From positions 708,266 through 772,265 of the forward strand of contig VZRS01001447.1 in assembly GCA_013398055.1 (NCBI GenBank): a stretch of DNA of 64,000 nt. Reading direction: 5' to 3'. The notes under the pieces were generated by a model. The model saw only the letters and a list, made by a program, of their open reading frames with translations, was not told the origin of the DNA and searched no databases. Source of the DNA: Ifrita kowaldi. Taxonomy: Eukaryota > Chordata > Aves > Passeriformes > Cinclosomatidae. Positions 51,701-61,900 of this stretch are shown here, piece after piece; within the stretch, counting starts at the first letter, position 1; the number at the start of each line of letters is the position of its first letter. A program made the position numbers and the translations under genes.

Positions 51701-52703
51701 GTACTCTGGGTTGAGTAGGTAAAGATGATTCTGATGACCAGCTGCTCCAGCCTCCCTCTGTGCTGTCCCTCTGCTAAGTGATGTGACCACATTTTTTGCT
51801 TTTTCTAACCGATACTGATTCTAGAGAATATTTCTGCCCCCCACTGCATCTCTTTTTCTTCTTATCTTCTGGATGCTGCAGAAGAGAGTAACATGTTACT
51901 GAAGTGCTGAATTGCACGTCTGGGACCCTTTCCAGGTATCTCTTGAGGTCTTCTAGTAGGTAGGGTTTGCATAGCTTGCCAAAGACATATTAGCAAGTAC
52001 CTTCCTTCTGATGTTGCTCAGAGATTCCCTTGAGCTGAAACCCTTGGTTCTCTCACCTGTCCTGCCCTCCCAAGTGTTTTCCTCTTTTGTAGTTCTCATC
52101 ATGACTGGTAGTGGCAGTAATGGTAATAGAAGTGGTAAGAATGCTGTCATTGCCAAAGAGCTGAGAAAATAATGAAGGCATGGTCCTGGACAAAGTTTCT
52201 CACTGATGCTGCTGCTGTGTTCAGACATAGCAGATACTTGGGGCTGGAAAGTCTGCTTTTTGTGTAAGTCTTTAGGTAGTGTGTACTCCCATGGTGTTCA
52301 TCTGCAGCATTCATTTTAGTTCTGACTTCTCTTGTCTTTTGGGCTTGTAAATAAACAATCATAAGCTGTAACACAATCATGAAACCAGCCACACAGTCAA
52401 TGTGGTATCACTTTATTAATCATCTCAGGGTTTTACTGAAATCTGGTATAAGCAGGGACCCTTTAAGGGAAGCAGTTACATCTTAAATCACTTCAGAATG
52501 CAGCCAGGTCAAAAGAAAAACAAGCCCCATATGCAAACAATCCCATTCTCTAGTCTAAGTATTTTCTGTGAAAGATTTGCACTTCTTGTTATCTTATCTG
52601 TAAAGAAAAGGCTGGTGCAGCTAGAAAATAATGGAGATAAAGTAGGCTGAGTAATAGCTTAGCTAGCTGCTGAAACTGGAGATAAAAAGCTGCTTTCCTC
52701 TAC
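48781..52703. other. Intergenic region between convergent TSPAN13 and AGR2
   Basis: AT-rich DNA without recognisable exons. A longer TSPAN13 3' UTR could extend into it. I see no repeats I can name before the LTR at 52704. Confidence 0.55.
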
Positions 52704-53250
52704 TGGGTTTGGCTGGCTGAAGTTGATTCTCTTCACAGTAGCTTTGCGGAGTGCTGTGCTTCGGCTTTACAGCCACAACGGTGCTGATAACAGAAGGTTG
52801 TTTTCTGTGATTGCAGACACAGAGAAGAGGTCGTTGCTGCTCCCTCACACTGCCCTGTCAGCAAGTAGACCTGGGCTGCAGGAGAAGTTGGGAGGGGACA
52901 GAGCTGAGACAGCTGGCTCCAGCTGAGTAAGGGGATAGGCCATGCTCACCATGCAAGCTAGGGGACACATTTAGAGTGATGGTGTTTGTCTTCCCAAGTC
53001 ACCATTACATGTCGTGGGGCCCTGCTCTCCTGGGGGCAGCTGAACGCCTGCCTGCCTGTGGCAAGCAGTGAATTGATCCTGTGTTTCACTCTGCTTGTGC
53101 ACACAGCTTTTGCTTTACCTATTAAACTGTCTTTATCCGAACCCATGAGTTTTCTCGCTCTTCTGATTCTCTCTCCCATCACACTAGAGTGGAGTGAGAG
53201 AGTGAGTGGCTGTGTGGAGTTGGGCTCCTGGCTGGGATTAATCAACAGCA
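52704..53250 (+). mobile_element. Solo LTR of an avian endogenous retrovirus (ERVL/ERV3-like)
   Basis: A 547-bp block starting TGGGTTTGGCTGG and ending in CA. The order of landmarks matches a common bird LTR I recognise: TTCACAGTAGC, GAGAAGTTGGGAGGGGACA, TGTCTTCCCAAGTCACCATT, then TTTTGCTTTACCTATTAAAC, ATGAGTTTTCTCGCTCTTCT, and GAGTGAG...GCTGG at the end. It is plus oriented. No internal viral genes or second LTR flank it, so it arose by LTR-LTR recombination. The usual promoter TATA region (about 52940) looks degraded. An ATTAAA hexamer is kept at 53121-53126. Family naming is from memory. Confidence 0.85.
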
Positions 53251-53379
53251 GCCCTTTTCCTTCCAAGTGCTGGAATGTAAAATACAAGCTGTGGTCTCAA
53301 ACAACACAGTGATTTTACTATTTCTAATAATGGTAGATGAAGATAAGGAAAAAACCAGAAACCACGGCAATGTTTTGTA

Positions 53380-53666
53380 TGTAAACACGTGAAATGGATT
53401 TATTTTTAAAAAAAATCATTTTTACAGTTGAATCATACAGTATTCTTCTGTACGCCTTAAAATAAAAGCCTCCAGCTTTTAAAAATGCTGCCCAGTACAA
53501 AAGTGCTAATGTAAAACTGTAGTGTTTATGTATAGAAACCATCACTACACATCACTAAATATCACTCTAAATAGTCTCTTCACCAGTATCAAGGTGTGGA
53601 GAAGAGATGGAAGATAAGACTTCGTAATATTTAAGGGCTTTCTTCTTCAGTCTTCTTCAGTTCTCC
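53380..53666 (-). other. AGR2: AGR2 3' UTR
   Basis: Lies between the TAA (53669-53667) and a poly(A) site inferred just beyond the minus-strand AATAAA at 53404-53399. It is short, about 290 bases, and ends about 130 bp from the LTR. Confidence 0.75.
53399..53404 (-). terminator. AGR2: AGR2 poly(A) signal
   Basis: AATAAA on the minus strand about 265 bases after the AGR2 stop. It is the first canonical hexamer downstream. Confidence 0.7.
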
Positions 53667-53716
53667 TTACAGTTCAGTCTTCAGGAGCTTCAGCGCTTTC
53701 TGCATATTTGAATACA
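53667..53716 (-). CDS. AGR2: AGR2 last coding exon (YSNMQKALKLLKTEL stop)
   Basis: 50 nt. It completes a leucine codon, then encodes YSNMQKALKLLKTEL and TAA. KTEL is the ER-retrieval signal characteristic of AGR2. The acceptor is ATTTCTAG on the minus strand. Confidence 0.95.
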
Positions 53717-56700
53717 CTAGAAATGAAATATTCATGCGTGTTATTTTTGCTGCAACTTCCTCTGCCAGCAGCCAAAAATGCTGCAGAGATAATGTAATTA
53801 TTATTAAAGCTTTTGATCACATGCCTGTTGCTATAGGGATTCAGATGCACTTACTCTTCCAAGCAATTTGTGAACGTCATGGGTTTAATTTTGACTGGTG
53901 AACAACATTCATTAATGCAAACACATGGGCAGAGACTGGAGCTGTGCAGCAGTGAGGGAGGGCTGTAGCAAACATCTTTCCCTGCTCCCAGAAGGTTTCC
54001 TGACCTGGCCTGTTAAGACTCATGTGTGAGAGTTCTCACCGTTGCTTGCAGTGAACACTGCTGAATTATGCAAGTTCCTACTGACGTATGCTTGCTTTTA
54101 AAACAGATGGATGCTGAATGCTCCAGGGCTCTGCCATCATTTTCTTCATCTCACTGAGTTTAAGTCTAGCATCCTCTTTAATTTTAATCCTGGTTAAATA
54201 TCTTTCAGCAAGTACGGATTGTGAGAATCTGTAATGCCTGGTGTTATTCCTTATCGCATGAAAAATGTGACTGCTTTCAGAATATTTTCAGGACATGTCA
54301 GAGCACTCTACTTACACAGTGAAATGTCAGAGGGCTCATATGCGTAGAGACGGTTTGAGTATCTTCCAGTAATATCTGCTCTCACAGTCAGGGAAGGATC
54401 TGGGGAGAAAAGGGTGAGAGAATTTGTACAGGTTAACCTTCAGGCAGAAGGAAATAAAAGCAAATAAACCTTTCTGTACTCCTGCTTGCTTCCTAAATGT
54501 TTCTGTGAGACACATCTGCTTCCGCTGACTAAGAGATTGTTCTACAGGGTTACTGACATTCCAGTTTTAAGTGTTGTGTTTGCAGGTTTATTAGGAATGG
54601 GACGAGCTACACATTCCAGGGGCTGTGGCATCTTGCCAATGAGAGAGGAATGCTGGACCTGTGAAGCTGGCTGGGATTGATTCAATATTTGATCCACAAA
54701 ACCAACTAGAACCTTTGTATATCTCATGGAATAAATTCCTGTTAATCAGCCTGAGGACTTGAGATGCATGGTGCAGCAGGGACTCTGTTCTGAGATCAGC
54801 TTTGATGCTTGAGGTACTCACCTATAAACAAAACCCGAGGGACATACTGGCCATCAGGTGCAAGGTTCTTGTCTGTGGTTTCATACTTAGAGAAAACAGA
54901 GAAGGTTCCTGGTCAAGGAGGGCATGTTACATAAATAGTTTTTCCTTCACTGTACTTTATGTTATGAAATCCAGCTCGAATAATACATCTTGCAGTTTAA
55001 GAAATTCACTGTCTGGGATGCAGTTTTTTAACAGCTGGAATTGCAAATTGGTAACAACCATGTTGTTATTAAACTTTACATTCCCTCACATTTTGAGTTT
55101 ATGATAGCTACAAATGAAAAAGACTTGCTATGAAATATGTTATGCTTCAGCAGTGGCCATTTTCCTAGCCAACCCTAGCTATTAAGTTAGAAAAGCCATA
55201 ATTAAAAGCAGAACTTTGTTGCTTTCACTTAATTAAGTATTACTGGGAAGCTTACCACAAGGTTCAGGAGAATGAATTTTTCAGCCAGTTTCTGGATATC
55301 TTTGTGTTCAGCAAAGACCTTCTTGAGGGCTAGAGTAGAAACAATCGGGAAAGAAAATTGAAAAGATGCCCCTGAAGTATAGTGTCCTCCAAAAATAAAT
55401 TCAAACAAACTGATGAAACAAAATGAGAATTTCCAGTTAGCAACTGCAGCAAACAAAGATTTTCAGTTCATTCCATTGGAACATGATCCACTCATTTATA
55501 TTCTGCATTAAAGAGTAGTTATAATAGTGCAAAATGTCCCATCTTCCTTCAGACAGTGCAGCTGGCTCTCCAATTTGTCTGCTTAGGTTTGAATTTGAGC
55601 ATTTGACCCTTCAAAACTCCTGTTCTCCTATTGTGGTTTCTGGCTCCAGTTCTTAAGGCACTTGATCATACAGCATGTAGGGTTTCAGACTGAAATGTTT
55701 GGAAGGGTTTAAATGCTTGTACAAAGACCCTTCTGGAGTTACTGGAGCTATGGATAGATGCAAAGGTCTTGCCATGTGGATTGGCTTGCAGGAAGGAGGG
55801 CCCTCAGATAAATTCAAAGACCCTGGTAAAAGAGCAGTCCCAGTTACCAGAAATCCTGCAAGATCTCAGTTTCAGCCTGGATTGATTTAGTCCCTGGCTG
55901 GATTCAGTCTCAATCGCTGACAATATTGAGAGCTGAATATGTCCTTTCCAACAAATAAATTCAAAGACCCTGGTAAAAGAGCAGTCCCAGTTACCAGAAA
56001 TCCTGCAAGATCTCAGTTTCAGCCTGGATTGATTTAGTCCCTGGCTGGATTCAGTCTCAATCGCTGACAATATTGAGAGCTGAATATGTCCTTTCCAACA
56101 AATAAATTCAAAGACCCTGGTAAAAGAGCAGTCCCAGTTACCAGAAATCCTGCAAGATCTCAGTTTCAGCCTGGATTGATTTAGTCCCTGGCTGGATTCA
56201 GTCTCAATCGCTGACAATATTGAGAGCTGAATATGTCCTTTCCAACAAATTACTATCTCTCACTACTGGTCTTGCTCTTGGTTTTGCTGATTTGTCAGAG
56301 GTCAAACCCTACTGACCTGTGCTCATTTCTCTACCTATTCTATATCACGCAATACTGAATTACCATTTTAATTTTATTTCTACACATTGGAAAACACCTT
56401 CGTGGTAACTTGAAGAACACTCTCCGTGCTTGGGCAAGCTAGTGCTTCAATAAGTTTTAAGCAGAACGGTGGCTGATTTTTTTTAAGCAGCATTTTTCCA
56501 GAAACTTAAAAGAAGATTTCTTTAATTTTTTTCCCTCCCCAGTGCGAAAGGATTACCTTGGCTGTGCGGGCAGTCTTCCAAGTGGTGGATAATCATCAGG
56601 GGTTTCTGGCTGGAAAAGAAGAGCCCTCGTTAGGACCGGGGGAGGCACGGGGGGCTCAGGGTGGGCGCGGCAGGGCGGGGCTGGTACCTGTGCTTGGCCC

Positions 56701-57187
56701 GGAAAAGCGCCTCCTCGTAGGTCTGCGTCCAGATGAGCTGGTCCCCCCAGCCTGCGGGAGGGACAGGGGACACACACACCCTCAGACAGCGCCTTACAAG
56801 CGGGGCCCGGGACCCCGGGTCTGAGTCCTGCCCCTGCCCACCTCTGCCGGGAGGGGCTTGGAACAAACTCACTGCCAGAGGGCTTTAAATCAGGAATGAA
56901 GGAGGAGAGGGTGCTAGGATATACTGGAAAAGGTTTTGCAGAATGAGTTGCAAGAAAATGAATTTTTTAGAACAGCATAGTAGCTAAAATATTCACAATA
57001 TTGCACTTTTTTTTTTTTTTAATTTGGTGGGGGTTTTTTCAGTTGTTTGTTTTTTACCTCTGGAGAGTGTCTGAGGCAGTTTTGGCTTAGCAGTAGTGTC
57101 CTTTGTATCCTTCTTGCCTGCATCCTTTGCCAGAGCACAGGAGATGACAATGAGCAGCAAGAACATGGATACGTAACTCTTCTCCAT
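53667..57187 (-). CDS. AGR2: AGR2 (anterior gradient 2, PDI-family ER protein), complete coding region
   Basis: The joined exons, in transcript order, are 57187-57058, 56751-56688, 56609-56557, 55329-55256, 54885-54822, 54399-54316 and 53716-53667. They total 519 nt, giving 172 residues (human 175), all with GT-AG borders and matching phases. The N-terminus MEKSYVSMFLLLIVISCALA is a signal peptide. A lysine-rich linker and the PKLPQTLSRGWGDQLIWTQT block follow. Next is a thioredoxin-like fold with the single-cysteine motif CPHS (C78) preceded by LMIIHHLED, then a GQYVP cis-proline loop, ADITGRYSNRLYAYEP, and a C-terminal KTEL ER-retention tail. The family assists folding of mucins and other secreted cysteine-rich proteins in the ER of mucosal epithelia. 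CPHS plus KTEL, and the long charged linker, choose AGR2 over AGR3. The start is the only ATG before the signal peptide. Confidence 0.97.
53717..54315 (-). other. AGR2: AGR2 intron before last exon
   Basis: A 599-bp intron with minus-strand donor GTAAGT. Nothing else is recognised. Confidence 0.85.
54316..54399 (-). CDS. AGR2: AGR2 coding exon 6 (DPSLTVRADITGRYSN...)
   Basis: 84 nt encoding DPSLTVRADITGRYSNRLYA and YEPSDISL, the C-terminal half of the thioredoxin-like fold. The acceptor is TCTCCCCAG. Confidence 0.96.
54400..54821 (-). other. AGR2: AGR2 intron 6 of the transcript
   Basis: A 422-bp intron with donor GTGAGT and acceptor CCCCAG. Nothing else is recognised. Confidence 0.85.
54822..54885 (-). 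CDS. AGR2: AGR2 coding exon 5 (YETTDKNLAPDGQYVP...)
   Basis: 64 nt encoding YETTDKNLAPDGQYVPRVLF and I. It includes the cis-proline of the GQYVP loop that faces the active-site cysteine. Confidence 0.96.
54886..55255 (-). other. AGR2: AGR2 intron 5 of the transcript
   Basis: A 370-bp intron with donor GTAAGC and acceptor TTCTCTAAG. Nothing else is recognised. Confidence 0.85.
55256..55329 (-). CDS. AGR2: AGR2 coding exon 4 (LKKVFAEHKDIQKLAEKF...)
   Basis: 74 nt that complete an alanine codon, then encode LKKVFAEHKDIQKLAEKFIL and LNLV. This is helix and strand of the thioredoxin fold. Confidence 0.96.
55330..56556 (-). other. AGR2: AGR2 intron 4 of the transcript, holding the 147-bp tandem array
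   Basis: A 1.23-kb intron between the CPHS exon and the LKKVFAE exon. Over a third of it is the three-copy 147-bp array at 55809-56250. The rest shows nothing recognisable. Confidence 0.85.
55809..56250. repeat. Perfect tandem array, three copies of a 147-bp unit
   Basis: Copies start at 55809, 55956 and 56103 (each TAAATTCAAAGACC...) and end ...TCCTTTCCAACAAA. By eye the three are identical, implying very recent expansion. On the minus strand (AGR2 sense) one frame is open through all copies because 147 is divisible by three. It starts after a TGA near 56269 and stops just outside copy 1 near 55804. The unit translation includes SAIETESSQGLNQSRLKLRS and CWKGHIQLSIL. I recognise no known repeat family or protein. 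Confidence 0.97.
56557..56609 (-). CDS. AGR2: AGR2 coding exon 3 with CPHS active-site motif
   Basis: 53 nt encoding QKPLMIIHHLEDCPHSQ. CPHS is the thioredoxin-like site with one cysteine (C78) and serine in place of the second, as in mammalian AGR2. The acceptor is TTTTCCAG and the donor GTAATC. Confidence 0.96.
56688..56751 (-). CDS. AGR2: AGR2 coding exon 2 (WGDQLIWTQTYEEALFRAKH)
   Basis: 64 nt encoding WGDQLIWTQTYEEALFRAKH, flanked by split codons for glycine and serine. It lies in a locally GC-rich stretch (56630-56850), unlike the other AGR2 exons. The donor GTACCA is weak compared with the gene's other donors. Confidence 0.95.
56752..57057 (-). other. AGR2: AGR2 intron 2 of the transcript
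   Basis: A 306-bp intron, GC-rich at one end and with a T run (57007-57020 on plus) at the other. Nothing else is recognised. Confidence 0.85.
57058..57187 (-). CDS. AGR2: AGR2 first coding exon (signal peptide and linker)
   Basis: 130 nt from the ATG (context GCAGCCATGG, a strong Kozak site) to donor GTAAAA. It encodes MEKSYVSMFLLLIVISCALA, then KDAGKKDTKDTTAKPKLPQ and TLSR. The exon starts 8 bases upstream at 57195, after acceptor CTGTTCCAG. Confidence 0.96.
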
Positions 57188-57195
57188 GGCTGCTC

Positions 57196-58908
57196 CTGGA
57201 ACAGGTGAGAGAAACTCGCTGTCATCGTGGTGCCTCCCAGGTCGGTGCTGGCGGTGAGGCACGCAGCAGATAAGGGCAGGGTAGGTAAAGCAGCAGGTCA
57301 AGTCACAAATATGCAGCGGGGTGAGTCAGGGCTGAAAGGAACAGCTCCAGGCAGGGGCCTGGGCTTGGGGGCACGGGAGCGTGAGGTTTGCCTGGCAAAC
57401 CACCCTGAAGGAGCCGTCTGCTTCCTACTCCCCTGTCCGTGCCATTGTGCTGTGGCCCTTTCAGGATGTGCATGTTTGTTAGTTTCTCTCTCTTCTTTTT
57501 ACATATATTGAATATGCTCAGTAAAATAACTAAGTTACAGCGATTCCAAAAGCCCTTGCAAGTCCTAATAAGTTCACAGTTCTACCTTGATCTCCCAGTG
57601 CTAGAGGAACCCAGCAGCAGCTGTTGAAAAATGAATTTGTCTCAGCTCTTCCCCCATTTTGCTGTAGGAGCAACTCGAATGAGAAGTTAGAATGCTAAGC
57701 TAGGCTTTATGGGGAACATTAGCATAGACACAGCTTAATGCTGTTGTTGAAGCTTCCAATCCTGTCTTTTCCCTTAAAAATATCATCTAATCGTTTAACA
57801 CAGCAGAATCTATAATAAAAAAGAGTGGAGAGGAGTTGCTGTGTGACAGAGTGAGAACTGAAATGCAGTTTGAGGGTGGAAGCAGCACAAAGCAGAGAGC
57901 TTTTCCTGAGCCAGACTGGGGCATGGAGACGAGACACGTCTGATGGAAAGCTCCTCAGCATTTCAGCTGAGATGGTCTCTGAAGGGTAAAAGCGCTTCAG
58001 CAACATGACCCTATGTTTTCTCATTACATTTCCTCCTAGAAACTAGACCCAATATAATAGGTACAAAAAGCAAATTTAAGATATTCTAAATGCAGTACAG
58101 AACATTGAAAAGATTCATAAAAAAAACCAAAACCAAAACCAAACAAAAAACCCCCAAAAACAACCCAAGAAAAAAGAAAGAACAAGCCTACAAAAAAACC
58201 CTCACTGCAACAGGCTGGCTGATTTTAAAGTCCGGACAATGAAAACTAAACTCCAGGGAAACAGAAGTGTTTTTCCATATAGGAACTGCAGGAGGAGACA
58301 TTAGCTGAGTTTCCGTGAGTGATACAGTGCTCTTTGCTACTGGGATGTCCAGTAGAGCTCAAACATCCAAAGAGCCCCTGTTTCAAGGGTATGAAATACA
58401 ACTTCTGCAGCAGCCTGCTTTTCTGCCCAAAGTCTCCTTAGCAAGGAAGAAAATTGCATGAAGGTCAATTAAACTCTGTGGATTGTCAGGGTTGCCTCAA
58501 GAATTGTTTTGGCTAGAGCTGTATGGCGGAAGTAATGCTTCTTTAAAAAGAAAAAAAATGAAATTAAAAGGTATGGGACAACCAGGAAACTGAAGATCAG
58601 GCATATTTTAGGCTGTTGTGGAGGCAGCATGCAGTAAGCAAAGACAGAGGAACATTAGACCTGCTCCTTAAAAACTGTGCCTCTGGAAGACTGTGCACTT
58701 TTGAAAAGCTTTGCAAAATAACCCCTCTTCTCCTGTTTTTTTTTAACCTGCAAAGCCAATTTCTCTAGACCTTTTCCTTCATAACAAGCTGTGCTGGACT
58801 GTGCCTGTTTTGCTGCAGTCTTTTCTTTCCACTGGTCAGATTCCCCATCCCCAGCTAGCTCGGGCTCATGGCTCCCCCTTCTGAAGCCAGGAGTGTGCAG
58901 GGCCTTAC
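57196..58908 (-). other. AGR2: AGR2 intron 1 (5' UTR intron)
   Basis: A 1.7-kb intron between the inferred non-coding exon 1 and the ATG exon. It contains an A/C-rich low-complexity tract at 58119-58200 and nothing else I recognise. Confidence 0.65.
58119..58200. repeat. A/C-rich low-complexity tract
   Basis: A run of AAAACC/CAAAAA-type units on the plus strand, about 80 bp with almost no T. It resembles a decayed simple repeat. Confidence 0.8.
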
Positions 58909-58963
58909 CTTGTTTACTCTCCCAGACGCCTGCCAGGATGCGAAGGTGTTCCTGGTTTCAGTG
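58909..58963 (-). other. AGR2: AGR2 non-coding exon 1 (predicted)
   Basis: On the minus strand a TATA-like box is followed about 30 bases later by a plausible start (near 58963), and then by a consensus donor AACAAG|GTAAGG at 58909/58908. It has no ATG in it. Mammalian AGR2 also has a leading non-coding exon. The start is approximate. It contains the minus-strand complement of TGTTTAC (58911-58917), a FOXA-type motif. Confidence 0.65.
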
Positions 58964-58985
58964 TGAATGCTGCTGTTCCTACTGC

Positions 58986-58994
58986 CTATTTATG
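58986..58994 (-). promoter_or_regulatory. AGR2: TATA-like box of AGR2
   Basis: CATAAATAG on the minus strand, preceded by a G-rich GGGTGGAGTTGGGG stretch that could bind KLF/Sp factors. Spacing to the predicted exon 1 start is about 25-30 bases. Confidence 0.6.
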
Positions 58995-61900
58995 CACCTT
59001 CACACCCCAACTCCACCCACAAGCTTTGAATTTGAATACTACTTTTGAAGAGCTAAACTTTCCAGTTTTTCCCCATGGAAACATTCAGAGTTGATTTTGT
59101 AATTAAATAACATTACCATTTCCTATCAGACACTGTATCTAAAGTTCAGAGACATTTCTGTAGGCTTTTGGGATATTTCTTGAAAGGTGATTTTAAAAGA
59201 TTGGCAAAGATCCAAGTCCAGGTAAGCTTAAGTCAAGACTCCTGATTTGCCTGAAGAGTGATTTGTCTTTTTTTGATTGGTTGGAAAATCAGTACGGGTT
59301 GCTGTTCTTTTAGTCCTTAGAAAAAGTTAAATTGATGACTCAGAACTGTGGATGTTAATTAGATAAATAACTATGCACATTATACAGCAATGTGTGCACA
59401 CTTGCACATATAACAGCACATGGAATTGTAATCAAACCTAAAAAATGTTTGTAAAGGTCTCCACAAAAATGTGTTTGGAAGCTATAACAAAAAACTGTGC
59501 TCATAAGCAGAGATCTAAGCCAACATTTTATTCAAATTCCACAGTTAATTAGTTGTGTAGACATTCATTTTTACCTACAACATGAACACCAATCATCTTT
59601 GGTTTCAGATACACATTTAATACAGTGCAATGCTCAGGAAAATGACACCTGGATGGTTGTCCCCACTGCTGCACTGACACCACACGGTCCTTCCGCAGAG
59701 GTCAGTGCAAGCCTGTCCTCAGCAATATCTGTTGAAAGTATGGCATGTTCTCCTTGGTGCATGCCTCATATATTTCAGTGAGATTAAAATCACATGTTCA
59801 TGGGCAGTGAATACTTAACATTACTCAGCTGGGTAGATGAAATCCATCAGATATGGATTTTCCTGTTTGAAATTCACAGTGCTCTCTGATGGCTGCTAAA
59901 AGCACCCTTTTGTTACAAATATACTTGAGAGAATTAAGAGCTTTGGATCTTAGTGTGGATTTGGTTTGGTTTGGTTTTGTTTTTTTTTTAATCACGAATA
60001 GTAATTAGGAAAACAAAGTGCAGAAGGAAGATGGTGAACTCAAGCAAAAAATAATTATTGATTTCTACCATGCTTTGTTTAGATGCTTGATGTATTAGGA
60101 GGGTGAAATCAAAGCTCCCAGGTATATCAGTCATTTTAGCTGCCCTTTCTGTATGTTTCATGAAATAAGTGTGTTTTCCTGAGAGAATTTGCATATACAT
60201 TTTTTCTTCTCCAGCACTTGCCCCTGAAGATTTAGAGATGTAATTTGTTATCTTCTATATTGTCTGTCCAAAGCACATCCACTCAGGTTTTGTTCCAAAA
60301 CATATACCAAAAGTTTCCAAGGTCCATATTTCGACCTGGGACCACTCTGGACAATTTAGGTTACATCCTTAATCCGCTTTAGTCTAGATGTAGAAGCAAA
60401 CCTTGGGTACCCATTTTGGTCTCAGCTTAGACAATTCATAATTGTAATTTAACACGCTCTTCGTTGACTCTCTTCTCAGGTCACACCTAAGAGCATTTGG
60501 TAGTTTTAAAGCCCGGAAAAGAAGTTCCAGTTGCTCTCTGGTGGTGTGAAGAGATAATGAGCAGGTGGGTTCTCGCTCACACACCTCATAAAAAAAATTG
60601 GGTTTTGTCTAAAAATGCATCTTCAAAGCTAATCCCCTACCTGCTCGTGGCTCCAGCCTTAGATGTATCTCCATTTCATTTCCACCTTTGCTTTCTCCTG
60701 TTTTCAGGGGATGCATTTACCTTAGCCTGTTTCCACGTAGCCTTGTGCTGCTCTGACAGAATTGTTTCCTACAGGAAACTCAGTAATTCAAATACAACTA
60801 CTCGCTGGGACTTTCCTGTCAGCTCAAACCCAGTGACCCCAATGCAGGTAGTTAGACTTGTCTCTAAAGCATCCTTGTGCCTTGTTAATGAAGAGAGAGG
60901 CAAGCTCAGTCTTTCCCACAGCTCCCTGCTCAGGGCCCTGAGACTGTACCCAGCCACTGTTTTCTTCTGGCCTTTTATAATGGGTTACTCTCTCTGCCTC
61001 AGCAATTAAATCCTGCAGGAGCTGTCCCAGAGAGCTTCGAACAAAATAGGGCTATTGCAGAACACTTTCCTATTTTGCTATAAAGATCTGGTAGACCCTA
61101 TTACAGTTAATAGTTAACATCTTTACAAAACTAGTCATCAGATTTTTAATATGGTTTTGGTTCCCCTGCTCTGAGATGCCTTTGTTCATTATGTTGTACA
61201 GAAATCTGCACAGCTTCAAATGGCTGATGTTACATCTGTTCTGAAGGCATTCTCTGAAGTGCTTTGTTTGTCCTTGTATTTTGTAGTTATAAGTTTTAGA
61301 ATTCAGGCATTTCTCCTAATTTCATAATAAACACATGTTTCCAAGGCTTATGATCTACTGCTTAGGATAAATATCAGAAATTTACATGGGAGGAATGAGA
61401 AGTAATGAAGGATTTGTGTAGTCAAACCCACACTAGCAATGCTCTAAGTCAAAGCCAGAGACAGATCTGGAAATCATCAATCTTCCAGTGCTCTTAAAGT
61501 AGTAGTATATTGTAAGACATTATGGTTGAAAGCAGACAAATTTATTTGAGAACTGGTCAAATTTCTGTTGTCAGTGCTTTAACCACATGCAGGTTTTTAT
61601 CACCTGAAAGCTCTTCGGATGAAATTTGACTAAAATTTTCCGGAAAGCCTTATACCCCAAAATTTAGGAGCTGAGACACCCTCTGACACCTATGAGAGAT
61701 GCAGGTCCCATTTTGTTTCCTTCTTGCCCTGAAATAGTTCAAACCCTTATCCATGGGTATTATAGGTAGGTGCTGTCTGGATTGGGAAATGCCATGATGA
61801 TTGATGTCCGCGGTCACACAGGCCGAGACTGTTTATTTGTGCAATAGTCATTTATGCTGCAGCAGTCACTGGATCCCAGGCCTGCTCAGTTGTGATCTGT

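Noticed and set aside
55804..56217. Tandem-repeat ORF as a standalone protein-coding gene
   Set aside because: It is open only because the 147-bp unit has a stop-free frame. It has no promoter, known domain or poly(A) signal of its own, and sits within an AGR2 intron.
53667..57187. Assignment of the minus-strand gene to AGR3
   Set aside because: The active-site motif is CPHS and the tail is KTEL, with a long charged linker after the signal peptide. AGR3 has a different cysteine motif, tail and a shorter linker.
60497..61009. Plus-strand ORF of 170 codons upstream of AGR2
   Set aside because: No recognisable domain, no splice or poly(A) context, and composition like surrounding DNA. An ORF of this length occurs by chance in 64 kb.
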